A DNA stretch of 64,000 bases from Melitaea cinxia (taxonomy: Eukaryota > Arthropoda > Insecta > Lepidoptera > Nymphalidae), in the NCBI RefSeq assembly GCF_905220565.1, contig NC_059416.1:6944001-7008000 (forward strand), written 5' to 3'. Under the pieces are notes generated by a model, which did not search any database, was not told where the DNA came from, and saw only the letters and a list, made by a program, of their open reading frames with translations. This document shows, in pieces, positions 23,026-34,786 of the stretch. Within the stretch, counting starts at the first letter, position 1. Each line of letters starts with the position of its first letter. A program made the position numbers and the translations under genes.

Positions 23026-23369
23026 AATTAATTCATAACATAATCATCCATCATCATAGAGCATAAGCTACATATGTTACACTTAAAATTCATTCGAAAA
23101 AAACATAATCAATGACTAGAAATAGGTAAGTTATGAACGTATGAATTTAATAATGTAACCTGTTTATACCTGTTTGACAAGAGATTACCAATAAGTGGAC
23201 GATATCATATTTTTTATCAAACCTGTTTTAAGAGGTTCTTTTTATTCTTCAATATAAGGTATAGTATATCTTTTGAACACGATAATTAAATCATTGTAAT
23301 ATAACAATTTTAATGAAATAATGCTAAATATATTAGTTCCAATACCTGCTCGACTAGAAATTTGAATGT

Positions 23370-23800
23370 GCGACCAATAGGGTTCTCTTTATGCTGCCAT
23401 GTTGGGCTTGATATGGGAATGTCACGCAAAGGCCTATATTGTTTTGGTTGGGAAATTTAGTGTAACACCAATTGGGTTCTCTTTGGCCTGAACCCTTGGA
23501 CTCTGCGTGGAATTTGATTCGTGAAACAAACAAAGCCCTGAAAATGAATTCATGAAACATGGTTGTTAAATTTGTATCTCGACGCTTAATTTTCCAACAT
23601 TTAATCAGATTATACATGTACAGAAAATTTCAATTTACTTTGGATAAGAAAACTACACGTGATTTTGGGTACGCGGGGAGGGGGTAGTTTAAAATCTCAC
23701 CACATATCACCAAGGGGAGATAGGAGGATAAAAAGTTGTTGTTGAGGTTCCACTTCGGCAGTTCGGCTACTTTCATTAATAGCCATTTCTGCATGTATGT
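23370..23800. repeat. Two unclassified repeat-like blocks
   Basis: 23370-23560 carries two near-repeats of ACCAAT[AT]GGGTTCTCTTT about 105 bases apart. 23640-23770 carries GTGATTTTGGGTACGCGGGG and TCACCACATATCACCAAGGG, wording common in dispersed lepidopteran sequence. No full second copy lies in this window. The ORFs across both blocks lack domain features. Confidence 0.35.
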
Positions 23801-24032
23801 CCTTTCCTTATTATTCGATCGATTATATAGAATCACGATTTAAATCAAGTACTTCTATAAATATAAATCATTAAAACTTCAATGACTATAGCTGAAGTAT
23901 TTTTTTTTTCAATTGGACTCTATTAAGTACTGGAAATCGGGAAAATATAATTGTTTTACGTTGAGGTTTTGTGAATACAATTGATTTTTACGTTACGTTC
24001 AACTCTTATCAGAGCCCAATTGGTAAATACTG

Positions 24033-24034
<2 letters not shown>

Positions 24035-24080
<46 letters not shown>
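24035..24080. repeat. (TA)n microsatellite
   Basis: About 23 uninterrupted TA units, followed by a GC-richer block of unknown nature to about 24310 (TCCCCACAGCGGTCCCACTC). Confidence 0.95.
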
Positions 24081-24083
<3 letters not shown>

Positions 24084-24310
24084 TATTTTTATATAGGGAT
24101 TCCCCACAGCGGTCCCACTCAGTGCCATGTAGAATATACCAATCTAACGTTAGTCCGTTTATATAGGGGTTTCTAGTGTAGATTCTGGAGTAGGCTCTCG
24201 TATGGATTTCACACTGAAGAAATCCCTCTTATCACTCAACGAGGACCAGATGTATATATATTGGGCAATCCCGTAGTCATTTCTAGTCGGATGTCGGTTT
24301 GGGTTTCCAC

Positions 24311-25257
24311 TTCATATGATAATTAAAATTAAATCCTTATTTTATTAACGTTTTACATTTGTAACGTTTTTGTAATACCTACTTATTACTATACAAGTAT
24401 TTTTGACAAGATATTACATATTACTTTATTAAAAATGTCTATTTCTAAATTAACTTAATGCCTGCGCTGCAGATAACAGCCTATTCGACTTATCTCTAGA
24501 TACGTATAGGTATACCAAGTAGGTATCTGGATCACTGCATACTACGCCAGTGGACTAGTAAATATCCTTGTATACCTACTAAGAAATGTACTTAATACTA
24601 ATTTAATATTATGTTATGTTAACGTCGTTAATGTGATAAAAACTCAAATCAATATCATATCACGTAGGTTGATATAAAAGACAGATTGAGAAATCTCACT
24701 CAATAAATAAGTGTAGGTATAAACACAAGCAAAAAAATTTACACTCTAGACGTGATCCCCAGTTGAATGATTTTTTTTGTTGGGTCCGAAATAACACAAA
24801 ATATATGCACAAAAGCCCAACAATATTTACCACAGCCTGTCGTATCGTTAAACACATCGCCTGAAAATTGTATTACAGACTATTTTATTTCATTAGTATT
24901 TTAAAGTAAAATTAAATTATCATGTATATTATAATAGTAGAGAACGAATGTGACGATACTTTACTTTTACAGACAATAACATTCAGTGCTTACTGTAACA
25001 ACATTTGATGGTTGTAACAAAACATATACGGCTATGTTCTTTCTTAACCAAGGATATGGCTCCTGTGTAAAAGGTGCTAATGTTCGTTTGTGATGGTGAC
25101 AATTTATTACCTATAAGAAAAAATACGGTAATTATGGCTTTTGAAACGATAATTATATTTTCTCAAATTAATAGTTATGATTGACAGCTGAGATATAAAA
25201 TTATTTTATTACCTACAGGTATACCTACATGTCTGAAATATCTTTTTTAAAATAGCT
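24311..25257. other. AT-rich spacer, nothing recognised
   Basis: No supported exon on either strand and no repeat shared with the rest of the window. Confidence 0.4.
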
Positions 25258-25670
25258 TCATCATCATCATCGTGATCATTTCAGCCTATCGCAGTCCACT
25301 GCTGGACATAGGCCTCCACAAGTTCGCGCTAAACAATGGCGCGAACTCATGTGTGTTGCTCCATAGTCACCACGCTGGGCAGGCGGGTTGGTGACCNNNN
25401 NNNNNNNNNNNNNNNNNNNNNNNNNNNNNNNNNNNNNNNNNNNNNNNNNNNNNNNNNNNNNNNNNNNNNNNNNNNNNNNNNNNNNNNNNNNNNNNNNNNN
25501 NNNNNNNNNNNNNNNNNNNNNNNNNNNNNNNNNNNNNNNNNNNNNNNNNNNNNNNNNNNNNNNNNNNNNNNNNNNNNNNNNNNNNNNNNNNNNNNNACGC
25601 TGGGCAGGCGGGTTGGTGACCGCAGGGCTGACTTTGTCGCACCGAAGACGCTACAGCCCGTCTTTTAAAT
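25258..25670 (-). repeat. SINE family A, reverse copy interrupted by assembly gap
   Basis: Left part 25258-25396 (CATCATCATC tail, CAGTCCACTGCTGGACATAG) and right part 25597-25670 belong to one reverse SINE. The 25 bases ACGCTGGGCAGGCGGGTTGG-TGACC occur at 25372-25396 and again at 25597-25621, on both sides of the gap. Confidence 0.85.
25397..25596. other. Assembly gap (200 N)
   Basis: Exactly 200 N, a placeholder length. Open frames spanning it are meaningless. Confidence 0.99.
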
Positions 25671-25679
25671 AGCTTACCT

Positions 25680-26285
25680 ATTAGGTATTCTATTTACGGT
25701 TATTCTATTTATTTGCATTCTATGAGACCACTAGCTCTGCCCCGTGTTAATTTAAGGAAAAATATACTAAAATATGATATAGCCTATAACATTGCTGCAA
25801 ACAAACGGATTTTCTGCTTTATAATAGGTATTAGTAGTTACCTATACGTAGCTTGCAAAAGCCGTGGATTTTTTTTTTGATGTTTCATTAATTTTATGTT
25901 GTTTATTTACTAAAGACCAAATTTATGCCTAGATATTTAAAATTAAAAAAATATTCGACTACGATTAAATATCGGTTCCAATATTTGATTGTTCTAAATC
26001 TAAAGTAAACCAGCAATGAAGAAAAGGCTAAACAGTTGTCAATAATGTTGTGTCATTGGTGTCAATTCATGACACCTCTAATAGTAGGTACCTACCGAGA
26101 ATATAATATAGCTCGTAAATATATTATTTGCATAAAACTCTGGATTTTTTTTGTACGCATAAGAGTAGGTACTTATCTATTGATTGATTGAAACCTGCTT
26201 CGCCAAAGAGCACACTAATCCTTTTTATTAGGAGTATGTTTTTATTGTATTACTCAATTATAAAATTTATTAATAATTTAATAGT
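25680..26285. other. AT-rich spacer, nothing recognised
   Basis: No supported exon or repeat. Confidence 0.4.
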
Positions 26286-26289
26286 AACT

Positions 26290-26645
26290 GTATCACGTCG
26301 CGTTGGCGCAACGGTCATAGCACTGGTTTGTGGCTGTTGTGTTAGCGGTTGCCGGTTCGATCTCCGCACGTGACAAACATTTGTATTTGCCATACAAGTG
26401 TTTGCCATGGTCTAGGTGTTTGTGCAGTCCTTGTGGGTCTCCAAACCACGCCTCGAAGCGCACGTTAATCCGTCGGCCCCGGTCGTTATCATGTACATCT
26501 GATAGCGATCGTTACTCATAGTAGGGAATATATCCTTCAACCCGTATTGGAGCAGCGTAGTGGATTAAGCTCTGATCCTTCTCCTACATGCGGAAAGAGG
26601 TCTATGCCCAGCAACGGGATGAAGTGGTGGCTGAAGCGTTAAGCG
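26290..26645 (+). repeat. tRNA-derived SINE (family D)
   Basis: Head CGCGTTGGCGCAACGGTCAT (A-box region) and CCGGTTCGATCTCCGCACGT (B-box) are followed by a GTGCAGTCCTTGTGGGTCTC body and an ATGCCCAGCAACGGGATG tail. It is the same element as 59090-59428. Confidence 0.88.
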
Positions 26646-26929
26646 TAAATTGTATTTACTCAAAATAAAATCTTTTGCCTCTAAATAACATACATTCACT
26701 ATCCAATACTAATCGTGTGATTCATCCAGTCAAAATTTCACATTAATATAAATTGAACGCGGCTCAATAATTCTACTAAAATCAATAAATAATAATACCG
26801 TTCCGAGTTTATCAGTCAATCAATGTTACACCCTTTACCACTCGAGCTGTCCAAACCAATACAATAAACAAGCTATCTTCAACAATACATTATTCCTACT
26901 TATCTATGACCATAACACGAAACCGGGGA

Positions 26930-27669
26930 TCTATTTTATTATAAAGTGCATTGTCTATGGAGGAGCTCGGTCGACCGAACGTAAATAATTTAACTGTCTT
27001 AAAAGATTCAAAAATAGTTCCAAACATTGCCCCCCTTAATATGTACACCATTTGTCAGGCCATAACTGGATTTAAACGGTGCGTTACAATATTGCGGGAC
27101 ACGCCTCTCGACATACATATAGTGCTCTCTTTTCAACTCGACTCCAAAGTCAGATAGAGCTTGCAGCGATCTCTCTCTTGCGAAAGATATTCCATGTGTT
27201 TACGTCGCTTTGAATTAGATGAAAATGATGTAACTACATCTAATTACCATTTGGATTTGAACTTTATCGCAAAAAGCATAGAGGCTAATTTGGAACACGA
27301 AGGAACGCAATGGGGGAAGCGTTGAAGCGGGACGGATCAGGAGAGAGATAGAGCGAACCATTCTGTTAAAGTTAGTGAGTCCAAACGAGTTTTTATGTTT
27401 GGAAATCGTATTAAGCTTTTGTCGGAAACTGTTGCACTCAACGGGCATAGTTGAGGCGTTTGTGCGGTCAAACTATCACGTTTGAAGAGGTGGGGCAGCT
27501 GATTGGCTCGTTTTTGCTGATATCGTGTTTTGGTTCGGTCGCGCGTGGTCGGATAACGCGGGAACTTTTTGAACATACAATTTAGACAACCAAAAATTAA
27601 ATTAGTGTAATAATTTTAAAATGTCGATTTATTAACAGTGAACTTAGAGTGCCAGTCATTAGTATCAAA
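26930..27669 (+). promoter_or_regulatory. Probable promoter/5' UTR region of the Tlx-class homeobox gene
   Basis: Repeat-free stretch with more even base composition than the surroundings, ending at the start codon at 27670. It contains TAATTACCATTTGG and CGCGCGTGGTCGGATAACGC. No clear TATA box; the transcription start is not assigned. TTATTAACAG at 27630-27639 could be the acceptor of a 5' UTR intron. An ATG at 27649 is in frame, but the one at 27670 (AAAATGTCGTC) has the better context. Confidence 0.45.
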
Positions 27670-28219
27670 ATGTCGTCTGTTCATTCGGATGACGATCAGG
27701 AAGAGATCAACGTGGACTCTGATAGTAGACTATCAGGTCAATATGATAGGAGCATCGCTTCAGAAGATCGTGATTCTGAACACAGTTTTAACGAAAGATA
27801 TAGGGATTCTCCTAATGAACACATGACGGATACGCAACAGCGAGTGAACCTACCTTTCAGTATATCACGGTTATTAGGTAAACAGTTTGAAGATATAGAC
27901 AAACGGCGGAATTCCGGGGAGAGTGATGATAGAAGTGATCAAGATACTGAGTCGGAAAGTGCTAAAGACGATGCTAAAGAGACTGGGTTGCCTTTAAGTT
28001 TTTCTCATAATCCAGGACTTTATCCAAATGGCAGTTTGTTACTACGACCAGGGCTAGGTCTAGGTGGAGGTTACGGTTTTCCCAGTAACCCGGGGGTTGT
28101 AAGAGTGCCGGCTCATAGGGCTTTGGGTGCTTTGGGTGCGTGGGGCGTAGCCCTAGACCCAATGAGGCAAGCTGCAGCTGCTGCATTTGCGCATCAAGTT
28201 GTGAAAGACAGGTTAAATG
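27670..28219 (+). CDS. C15: Tlx-class homeobox transcription factor (C15/clawless orthologue), exon 1
   Basis: 183 codons plus one base, ending at a strong donor (ATG|GTGAGT) at 28219/28220. The N-terminus is acidic and Ser-rich (SSVHSDDDQEE). FSISRLL at residues 63-69 (27856 onward) is a textbook eh1 motif for the Groucho corepressor. A Gly/Pro/Leu-rich region with VVRVPAHRALG, an Ala run, and the end VVKDRLN follow, as expected just before the Tlx homeodomain. The split base G joins exon 2 in phase to make Ala, then the RRIGHPYQNRTPP signature. Family knowledge: insect C15 acts in the nucleus in distal leg and antenna patterning and is part of the NK homeobox cluster. Orthology is firm at class level; expression and targets are not visible here. 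Confidence 0.9.
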
Positions 28220-28369
28220 GTGAGTAAATTATGTTTCCTATGGACAATATATTTTTATTTTTCTGAATATACTTAATCATGGATTCGAGTTAAATGTAAG
28301 TAATGAAATATAAAATATAATTATTTTATTTTGCGTGAAATTTTTTAATCCAAATTATTAATTGGATGT

Positions 28370-28545
28370 ATTGTTGTAACATACACACTGTCATCTGTCC
28401 CTGAAGTAAGCAACTTAATGAATAAAACATATATAAATAAACATTATATATAACACTCAGACTTGAGATGGGAATCGAGCCCACAACTCTTGGAGCAGAA
28501 ACCAGGGTCACTAGAAACTGCCCCATCAGGCTAGTCGACACTTTT
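28370..28545 (-). repeat. tRNA-derived SINE (family F2), reverse copy
   Basis: CTGTCATCTGTCCCTGAAGT at the left, ATGGGAATCGAGCCCACAAC as the reverse B-box, and CATCAGGCTAGTCGACA at the end. Confidence 0.65.
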
Positions 28546-29286
28546 TGAAAAGTATAAAAAATGTTTATAACAATAAAATAAATATGTGTGCTTGTATACA
28601 TTGATTCCCGATACCAATATATAACACATTCGCATATGAATAATATAAATCAAAGCAAGTTTTGGATACATTTTAACAACCTAAAATTTATCTTTATTTT
28701 TATATTATTATATTTATAACATGATCCATTTTTAAAATCTAAATTTTTCTTATTCGAATACATTAGTAAATTTCATCCTAAATTTTGGTTATTCATGTTG
28801 AATATAAAAAAACTCTTTCGACAAACATTATTTTATAAAAGAAATTCTACAGATAACGCGACTAAAATTTTGTTAACGTTCGAAAATCTCTATAACACAA
28901 CGAAAATTAATCTCAAAGCCATAAATCTTTTTAAGTAGTGTGTAAATTGTATCTTTACTCAAAAGATAAGGGAAAAAAAAGAAAACAAAATTGTCTGTCT
29001 GAATTTTATGCAATCTGTGTCGTCTACACATATCCAACAATTATGGTGTAGTGACCTATCTATGGTTTGCTTTTTTGGGTGCTTTTTCCGGTTAAGGCGC
29101 CTCTACTGTAATTTGTCGCGCCGTTTGTGGATTTTAGAAAAAAAGCTTTTTAACTTTTAGTGGAGACTAAGTTAATCTTTGTTGAGATTTTTTATATGTT
29201 CGTATTTATTAGTTCAGAAGTACAAGTAGAAGTACAAGTTATATAATATATATTTTTTAATTTGATACTACGTATTGCACTAATAT

Positions 29287-29593
29287 TCTATAGAAATAAA
29301 TAAAATTGAAGTGTCTGTTTGTAATATTATAATAACCGCTTTTTAATAAATGCAAATGGATGTATACCTACACGGTACATATACCAAAATAATTTTTTTA
29401 CAATTTTTGTCTGTCTGTCTGTTTATTCCGGCTAATCTCTGAAACGGCTGGACCGATTTTCGCGGGAGTTTCACTGGCAGAAAGCTGGTGTAATAAGAAG
29501 TAACTTAGACTAATTTCTCTGACAATAACTCGGCGAATTGAACTATAACTTTCTTCTTAAATTCCACGCGGACAAAGTCGCGGTCTCAGCTAG
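29287..29593 (+). mobile_element. Helitron-like element (Lep1-like), copy 4
   Basis: TCTATAGAAATAAATAAAAT at the start and GTCGCGGTCTCAGCTAG at the end, followed by T. Confidence 0.65.
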
Positions 29594-29934
29594 TGAGCTT
29601 ATAAAATTCTCGCTATGGTGTCAGTTTTTAGGCAGATTTTATTTGCGTGGGCATTAGCGTTTATTTTAAATGTTATCTAGATACTTTTTAAATGATACCT
29701 ATTTATGAGAATTCTATACTATAGAAATATATATTATTAATGTAGATATCCATATAAACTTGCTTTAATAATGGTTTTTTCTGTTGAATATTTTTATATT
29801 AAAAATATTAGTTATTTTTGTTATATTTTTTAACTACTTTTGTGATTATACCTCTTAATATTTATTATATGTAATGTATTCTCGTTATTTTGTATGTAAT
29901 TTTAGATGTAGCATATTGTTATTTGTATATAGTA

Positions 29935-30258
29935 CTGTGTGGCTACGGTACTAAAGAATATAGCCACCCTCTCTCTTCCCGTGGGTGTCGTAAGAGGCGA
30001 CTAAGGGATAACACAGTTCCGCTACCACCTTGGAACTTAAAAGCCGACCGATGGCGGGATAACCATCCAACTGCTGGCTTTGAAATGCACAGGCCGCAGA
30101 CGGGCAGCAGCGTCTTCGGTGCGACAAAGCCAGCCCTGCGGTCACCAACCCGCCTGCCCAGCGTGGTGACTATGGCAAAACACATGATTTCACGTTATTT
30201 TTGGCGTGAACTTGTGGAGGCCTATGTCCAGCAGTGGACTGTATAAGCTGTAATGATT
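29935..30258 (+). repeat. SINE family A, full length
   Basis: TGTGTGGCTACGGTACTAAA at the start through GCCTATGTCCAGCAGTGGAC at the end. The best-preserved copy in the window. Confidence 0.9.
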
Positions 30259-30519
30259 GTTATTTGATCTAGGTTACTAATACATATAATATTAGGGATA
30301 TTGATATCATTATTTGCGTTAAGTCCTTTAAGCTGAGTCAGTATTATATAAAAAAATTATTCTCCTATTTTCTACATGTACAGGTATCTGTTGTATTATT
30401 ATTTATTAACGCCGAAGAAAAATCGCTTATATTTCATAAAATTATCTTTAAGCAAGAAATAAAAAAGTACCGCAACTATTAAAACTTTTCAACGAAAAAA
30501 AGATTACAAGCAATCAAAT

Positions 30520-30665
30520 CGGAACGCGTGTAAAACGGAATTGGGTATTTTTTGCGACCACCCGGTTCCGAGGAAGTGCGGACGTCCACTCTATAATTGA
30601 GACGATCGGCAGCGTGCGTGCGTCGGAAATATTGATGTGGTGACTAAAAAACACCTTTGTCATTG
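30520..30665. promoter_or_regulatory. Candidate conserved non-coding element 1
   Basis: Unusually GC-rich for this intron, repeat-free within the window, and with no coding frame. It contains CCACCCGGTTCCGAGG and CGATCGGCAGCGTGCGTGCG. It is offered as possible regulatory DNA on composition and position alone. Confidence 0.3.
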
Positions 30666-31458
30666 TAGCGCAAATAATTTGACAGCTATTTCTTTAATCG
30701 CCAGTTCTTTTGAAAAGGAAGTTACAAACTTTTTTATTTTTTATTTTTAAAGCTTTATGGAACTGGTATTTGTTCTCTGTGACTTTTGCGATAGAATAAA
30801 AATATGATAATGTTTTAAAATTATTTCAGAATAAGATTCGTAGTATAACATTAAAATATTTAATGTTATAGTCGTTAAAGACAAAATAGGTATATATTTA
30901 AATTTCGTATAAATTTTTTGGTCATTTTAAAACAAAACAAAACTTGATGATATTTTAAAATTTTAACACAATGTTTTCATTTTAATTTTTTTACGGAAAT
31001 TTTAATCTAAGAAAATAATATGACTATTTTCTACTATAAGTATAAAAATTCTAATTTGCGTTGAAGATTTTATTACCCACGCAATTAATAATAAATAATG
31101 ATACTATTTTAACTTCATTGTAGAAGACACTATGACGGCTTTTTTAATTATTATTTTATAAACATTTTTAATTAATTTTAATAGTGATAGATAAAAATAA
31201 ATTATCTTCTTAATGAGGTAATTTGATATTTTATTTGAATATTTATAGCCGCCAGTAATATTGAGAGATCCTACAACTAAGCAAAAAAAAGTTTATTAGT
31301 ATTGTTATAATTTCTTATTAATTAAATAGCAATAAAATCTTTAAAATATAGATTTAATCATATGGTATAAAATTGCTAATTTTTGTTATCAACATTTATA
31401 AATATACAAAAATGCCAAATATATAAAAAATACTAAAATAATATACTCTTGACATTTG

Positions 31459-31489
31459 TTTCTTCTTCTTCTTCTTCTTCTTCTTCTTA
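31459..31489. repeat. (TTC)n microsatellite
   Basis: About nine TTC units, then AAAATGG. Confidence 0.92.
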
Positions 31490-31929
31490 AAATGGCTTTC
31501 AATAGTGCCAAATGAGGACAGATGATTTCGCCAATGTCACGTAGAATGGAGAATACACGAAGGAGATTGATCGGTGCGTTCGAGATTACATTTGTTTACA
31601 TGACATTTGTTTTATTTTTCTTAAAACATCTAGTAGGTATTTGTGAAATTCTTATAATATGTAATGTCATATCTATTTTACATAGGTATTACATATCCCA
31701 ATCAATGGTAAACTAATTTTGATAAATAGTTTCAAAATCCTTTGTTACCAGAATTTTTTTGTTGTTTATAGTTAGTTTCACCAATTTATTATAAGTCAAC
31801 ATGTCCCTTTACGAGGACAAGTACCTGTAGTTTGTAGGACTAGTTTAAAATTTTTTTATATCGTTTTATTTTTATTGATTTAGACATAAATAAATACTAA
31901 CTAAATGATCTGTTGATAAATCCGATCAA

Positions 31930-32226
31930 TGACGACCACTATGGTCTATTGGTGTACGTGCCGTGTTGGCGCCGGCGGTCGCGAGTTCGTTTCTCGCTCG
32001 GAGTGAATATTTGTATTTGTACAAATATTAAATATTTATATCCAGCCTGGGTGTCTGTCCCTGTGTGTCCCCCCTCCCCGTGCCTCGGATTACAGCTGGC
32101 GGTACCGGTTGTTATCATAGACTGGAATATATACATTAATCTGCAGTGGAGCAGGGTGGGGATTAAGCTTCCTTTTCCTACATCTAGAAGGAACTCTATG
32201 CTCAGCAGTGGGATATTACAGGCTAA
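31930..32226 (+). repeat. tRNA-derived SINE (family D), diverged
   Basis: GGCGGTCGCGAGTTCGTTTC head, CGTGCCTCGGATTACAGC middle, and CTCAGCAGTGGGATATTACA tail. Confidence 0.75.
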
Positions 32227-32237
32227 AGCGTAGCGTA

Positions 32238-32395
32238 GCGCTCGTAGGTAACGTTAAGGGTAGGACCGGCAACGCACCTGCGATGCTTCTGTAGTTGCAG
32301 ACGTCTATAAGCTAATTTTACCATCTAAATACTAATCGCTTACCATCAAGTGAGCTATGAGCTCGTTTACCGACCTAGTCGTATAAAAAAAGAAC
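32238..32395. repeat. Family E repeat, partial
   Basis: GGGTAGGACCGGCAACGCAC, then CGCTTACCATCAAGTGAGC, directly after the tail of the family D SINE. Confidence 0.7.
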
Positions 32396-33067
32396 ACACC
32401 TATATCTATAAAAATTTCTCATATGTGTGGAGGGAAGCAAGCAACAGCTTATTGTTTGTGATAACTGCTTCAATCCGTTGTAGACATATTTTTAATTTTT
32501 TAAAGGTGTTTGTCACCGATTAAAACAATATAAAGTAGGAAGCTAAGTTTGAAGAGAGAAAGCTAAAGCTGTGGTCAGCGTCGTTACCGTTTAGCAAACA
32601 ATCGATAATTTGTCACTCTTTTTAAAATCGGTGTATCGGAAAAGTTTTTATAAAGCATAGTGAAACTCTTTTTGAATCTTCTCTTGATATTACTGTTAAG
32701 TGAATGAAACCTTTTTCTTTTCACAAAACTATTAAGGGTAGTGACTATTTCTACCAATGTTATAACTCTCTGTCATGATATTAGTGTCACTGGCTTTAAG
32801 GTCCTACTAATGGTCCTATTATTCATACTACATAGTTTTATAATTTAGGTCATATATTTCAGTCTTTCAGCATGTCTATCGTGTATCATCTGTTATTTTA
32901 ATTGGTAGTTTTTTACTAAGAGATGTATTTTCTTTCTTGTTTGGGATTTTGGTCGATCTTTGTTTCTATGTAGCTTGCAAGTTGTTTCGTAATATGAAGT
33001 TAAGTGAGTCATATTATGTTGAAATATTGATGTTTATATATTATGATATAAAGAGGTTTATTTGTCA

Positions 33068-33367
33068 CTAGCTGTGCCCGCGACTTCGTACGCGTGAACT
33101 TTAACAAAAAACTGTTGTTCAATTCGCAGAGTTTCTAAAATGAAAGTAGCTTATGTGACTCCGTACTACATCAGCTATCTGCCAGTGAAAGTTCCGTCAA
33201 AATCGGTCCAGCCGTTTCAGAGATTAGCCGGAACAAACAGACAGACAGACAGACAAAAATGTTATTTTGGTATATGTACCTTGTATCGTGTATATCCATA
33301 TGTATTTAGCAAAAAGCGGTTATTTTAATATATAAACAGACACTCCAATTTTATTTATTTGTATAGA
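33068..33367 (-). mobile_element. Helitron-like element (Lep1-like), copy 5, reverse
   Basis: In plus sense it runs from CTAGCTGTGCCCGCGACTTC to TTTTATTTATTTGTATAGA. Minus-strand termini are TC...CTAG, with A before and T after. Confidence 0.7.
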
Positions 33368-33958
33368 TAAGAAAAATACAAGTTTACTTAAAATTAGTAT
33401 TATAATATATATCATTTTATGGCGTAGTATGTAAAATATGTTTGAACTATATTTTTATGGGAAAGGTGTCTAGTTTATTAGTATAAGGTAACATTTTTGA
33501 TATAAGATAGAAAATAAATAAGAAGATTGCCTGTTTGATATTTACCTAACTCTTTTCAGATTAAGGAAATGTGTTCAACATTATTATAATTACCCACATC
33601 TTCAAATGTAATTTATACGTAATATCAATTTTCCTCTGTCGTATATAATATAACAACATATTACTTTGAGTTTACGATTAAATTGCCCATAGGTAATGAG
33701 CATCTTTAGAATTGTTTCTAATTCAGTAACATTTGTAACTTATTGTTGGTCATATCTTGAAATATTTAATAATACTTTTCAAATGATTAAGTTAGCTATA
33801 CTAAATAGTAATGGTACATAAAATATTAGTAGATGTATGCATGTAAAATATTAGCAGATCACTTCTCTAATAAATTAATAAATACCTATAGATATATCAT
33901 TTAAGTAACTCCTATTTCGTTAAAAATATAAATACGAATGGGTAGATTAAATATAACC

Positions 33959-34058
33959 GTTTTTTTTTTGGTATCGCAGGGGAACCCATTTACGGGTGAT
34001 ATCCAGGATGCCGGAGTAGGCATTCCTAGACCGTATGTCGGCTTCAGCACTTGGGGGT
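33959..34058 (-). mobile_element. 5'-truncated LINE-like insertion with 9 bp target duplication
   Basis: AATATAACC occurs at 33950-33958 and again at 34059-34067. The insert starts with a T run (a reversed poly-A tail) followed by GTATCGCAGGGGAACCCATT. The class is not identified. Confidence 0.6.
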
Positions 34059-34429
34059 AATATAACCACCTCTACTAATATTAAGCAGCCGTTAATTTCA
34101 GGAACTACTCGTTCGAATTAAAAAAACATGTGTTGGATAGCTCATTTACCGAGAAAGGCTATAAGCCATTTTTTTCCTTAAATTAACTCGAGTTAAAATG
34201 ACACGACTAGTATTTAATAAACCGGAACTGAAACAATGAAATGTAAATTCATCCTCCTAATATACTAACACTCATCAAAGACAATAATTCTTTATTTGAC
34301 AATCTTGTCCGTAAATTAAATAATAGAGACTCAAATCGTTATTATATCCACTGAAGCAGTATCTATTTCCTTTCCTAATCCTATTTCCCTATCAATAAAC
34401 ATTTTCTCGATTGTCGATCGTTTCTCGAT

Positions 34430-34520
34430 CAATGGAGAGTGTAATTGGCCATGTTCTCGTAATGAGCGGTCGTTTCCGCCCTAACTGCCATTAGGAACCG
34501 CAGGTTTACTTAATGCTTAC
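34430..34520. promoter_or_regulatory. Candidate conserved non-coding element 2
   Basis: Repeat-free block with TGTAATTGGCCATG, TAATGAGCGGTCGTTTCCGC and CCATTAGGAACCGC: several TAAT cores such as homeodomain proteins bind, at higher GC than its surroundings. Regulatory function is inference. Confidence 0.3.
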
Positions 34521-34663
34521 TTTGCAACTTGGATAAGGTTTATACACGATCGAGGTAATTAGAACGTTACTTTACTTTACTTTAATTTTGTTTGATTTTT
34601 ATGTGATATTATTTAATCAATTGATTTATAGTCTTACATACCTACATTTTAATTATTTAGTAA

Positions 34664-34786
34664 TCATCATCATTAATATTTCTGCCTATTGCAGTCCACT
34701 GCTGGACATAGGCCTCCAAAAGTTCGCGCCAACTATCTCGTATGTTGCCCATAGTGACCACGCTGGGCAGGCGGGTTGGTGACCGT
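34664..34786 (-). repeat. SINE family A, reverse, truncated
   Basis: ATCATCATCATTAA tail, GCAGTCCACTGCTGGACATA, then GGGCAGGCGGGTTGGTGACC, where it stops. Confidence 0.88.

Noticed and set aside
25336..25672. Open frames across the N gap
   Set aside because: They depend on unknown bases and on SINE sequence.
26295..26365. tRNA gene
   Set aside because: The A- and B-boxes belong to the head of a tRNA-derived SINE that continues for 340 bp and recurs at 59090. No proper acceptor stem was seen.
29890..30246. 118-codon plus-strand and 80-codon minus-strand open frames
   Set aside because: Both lie inside SINE family A. The same peptide fragments recur at every SINE copy, so they are by-products of the repeat.
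31913..32233. 106-codon open frame
   Set aside because: Covers a diverged tRNA-derived SINE (family D).
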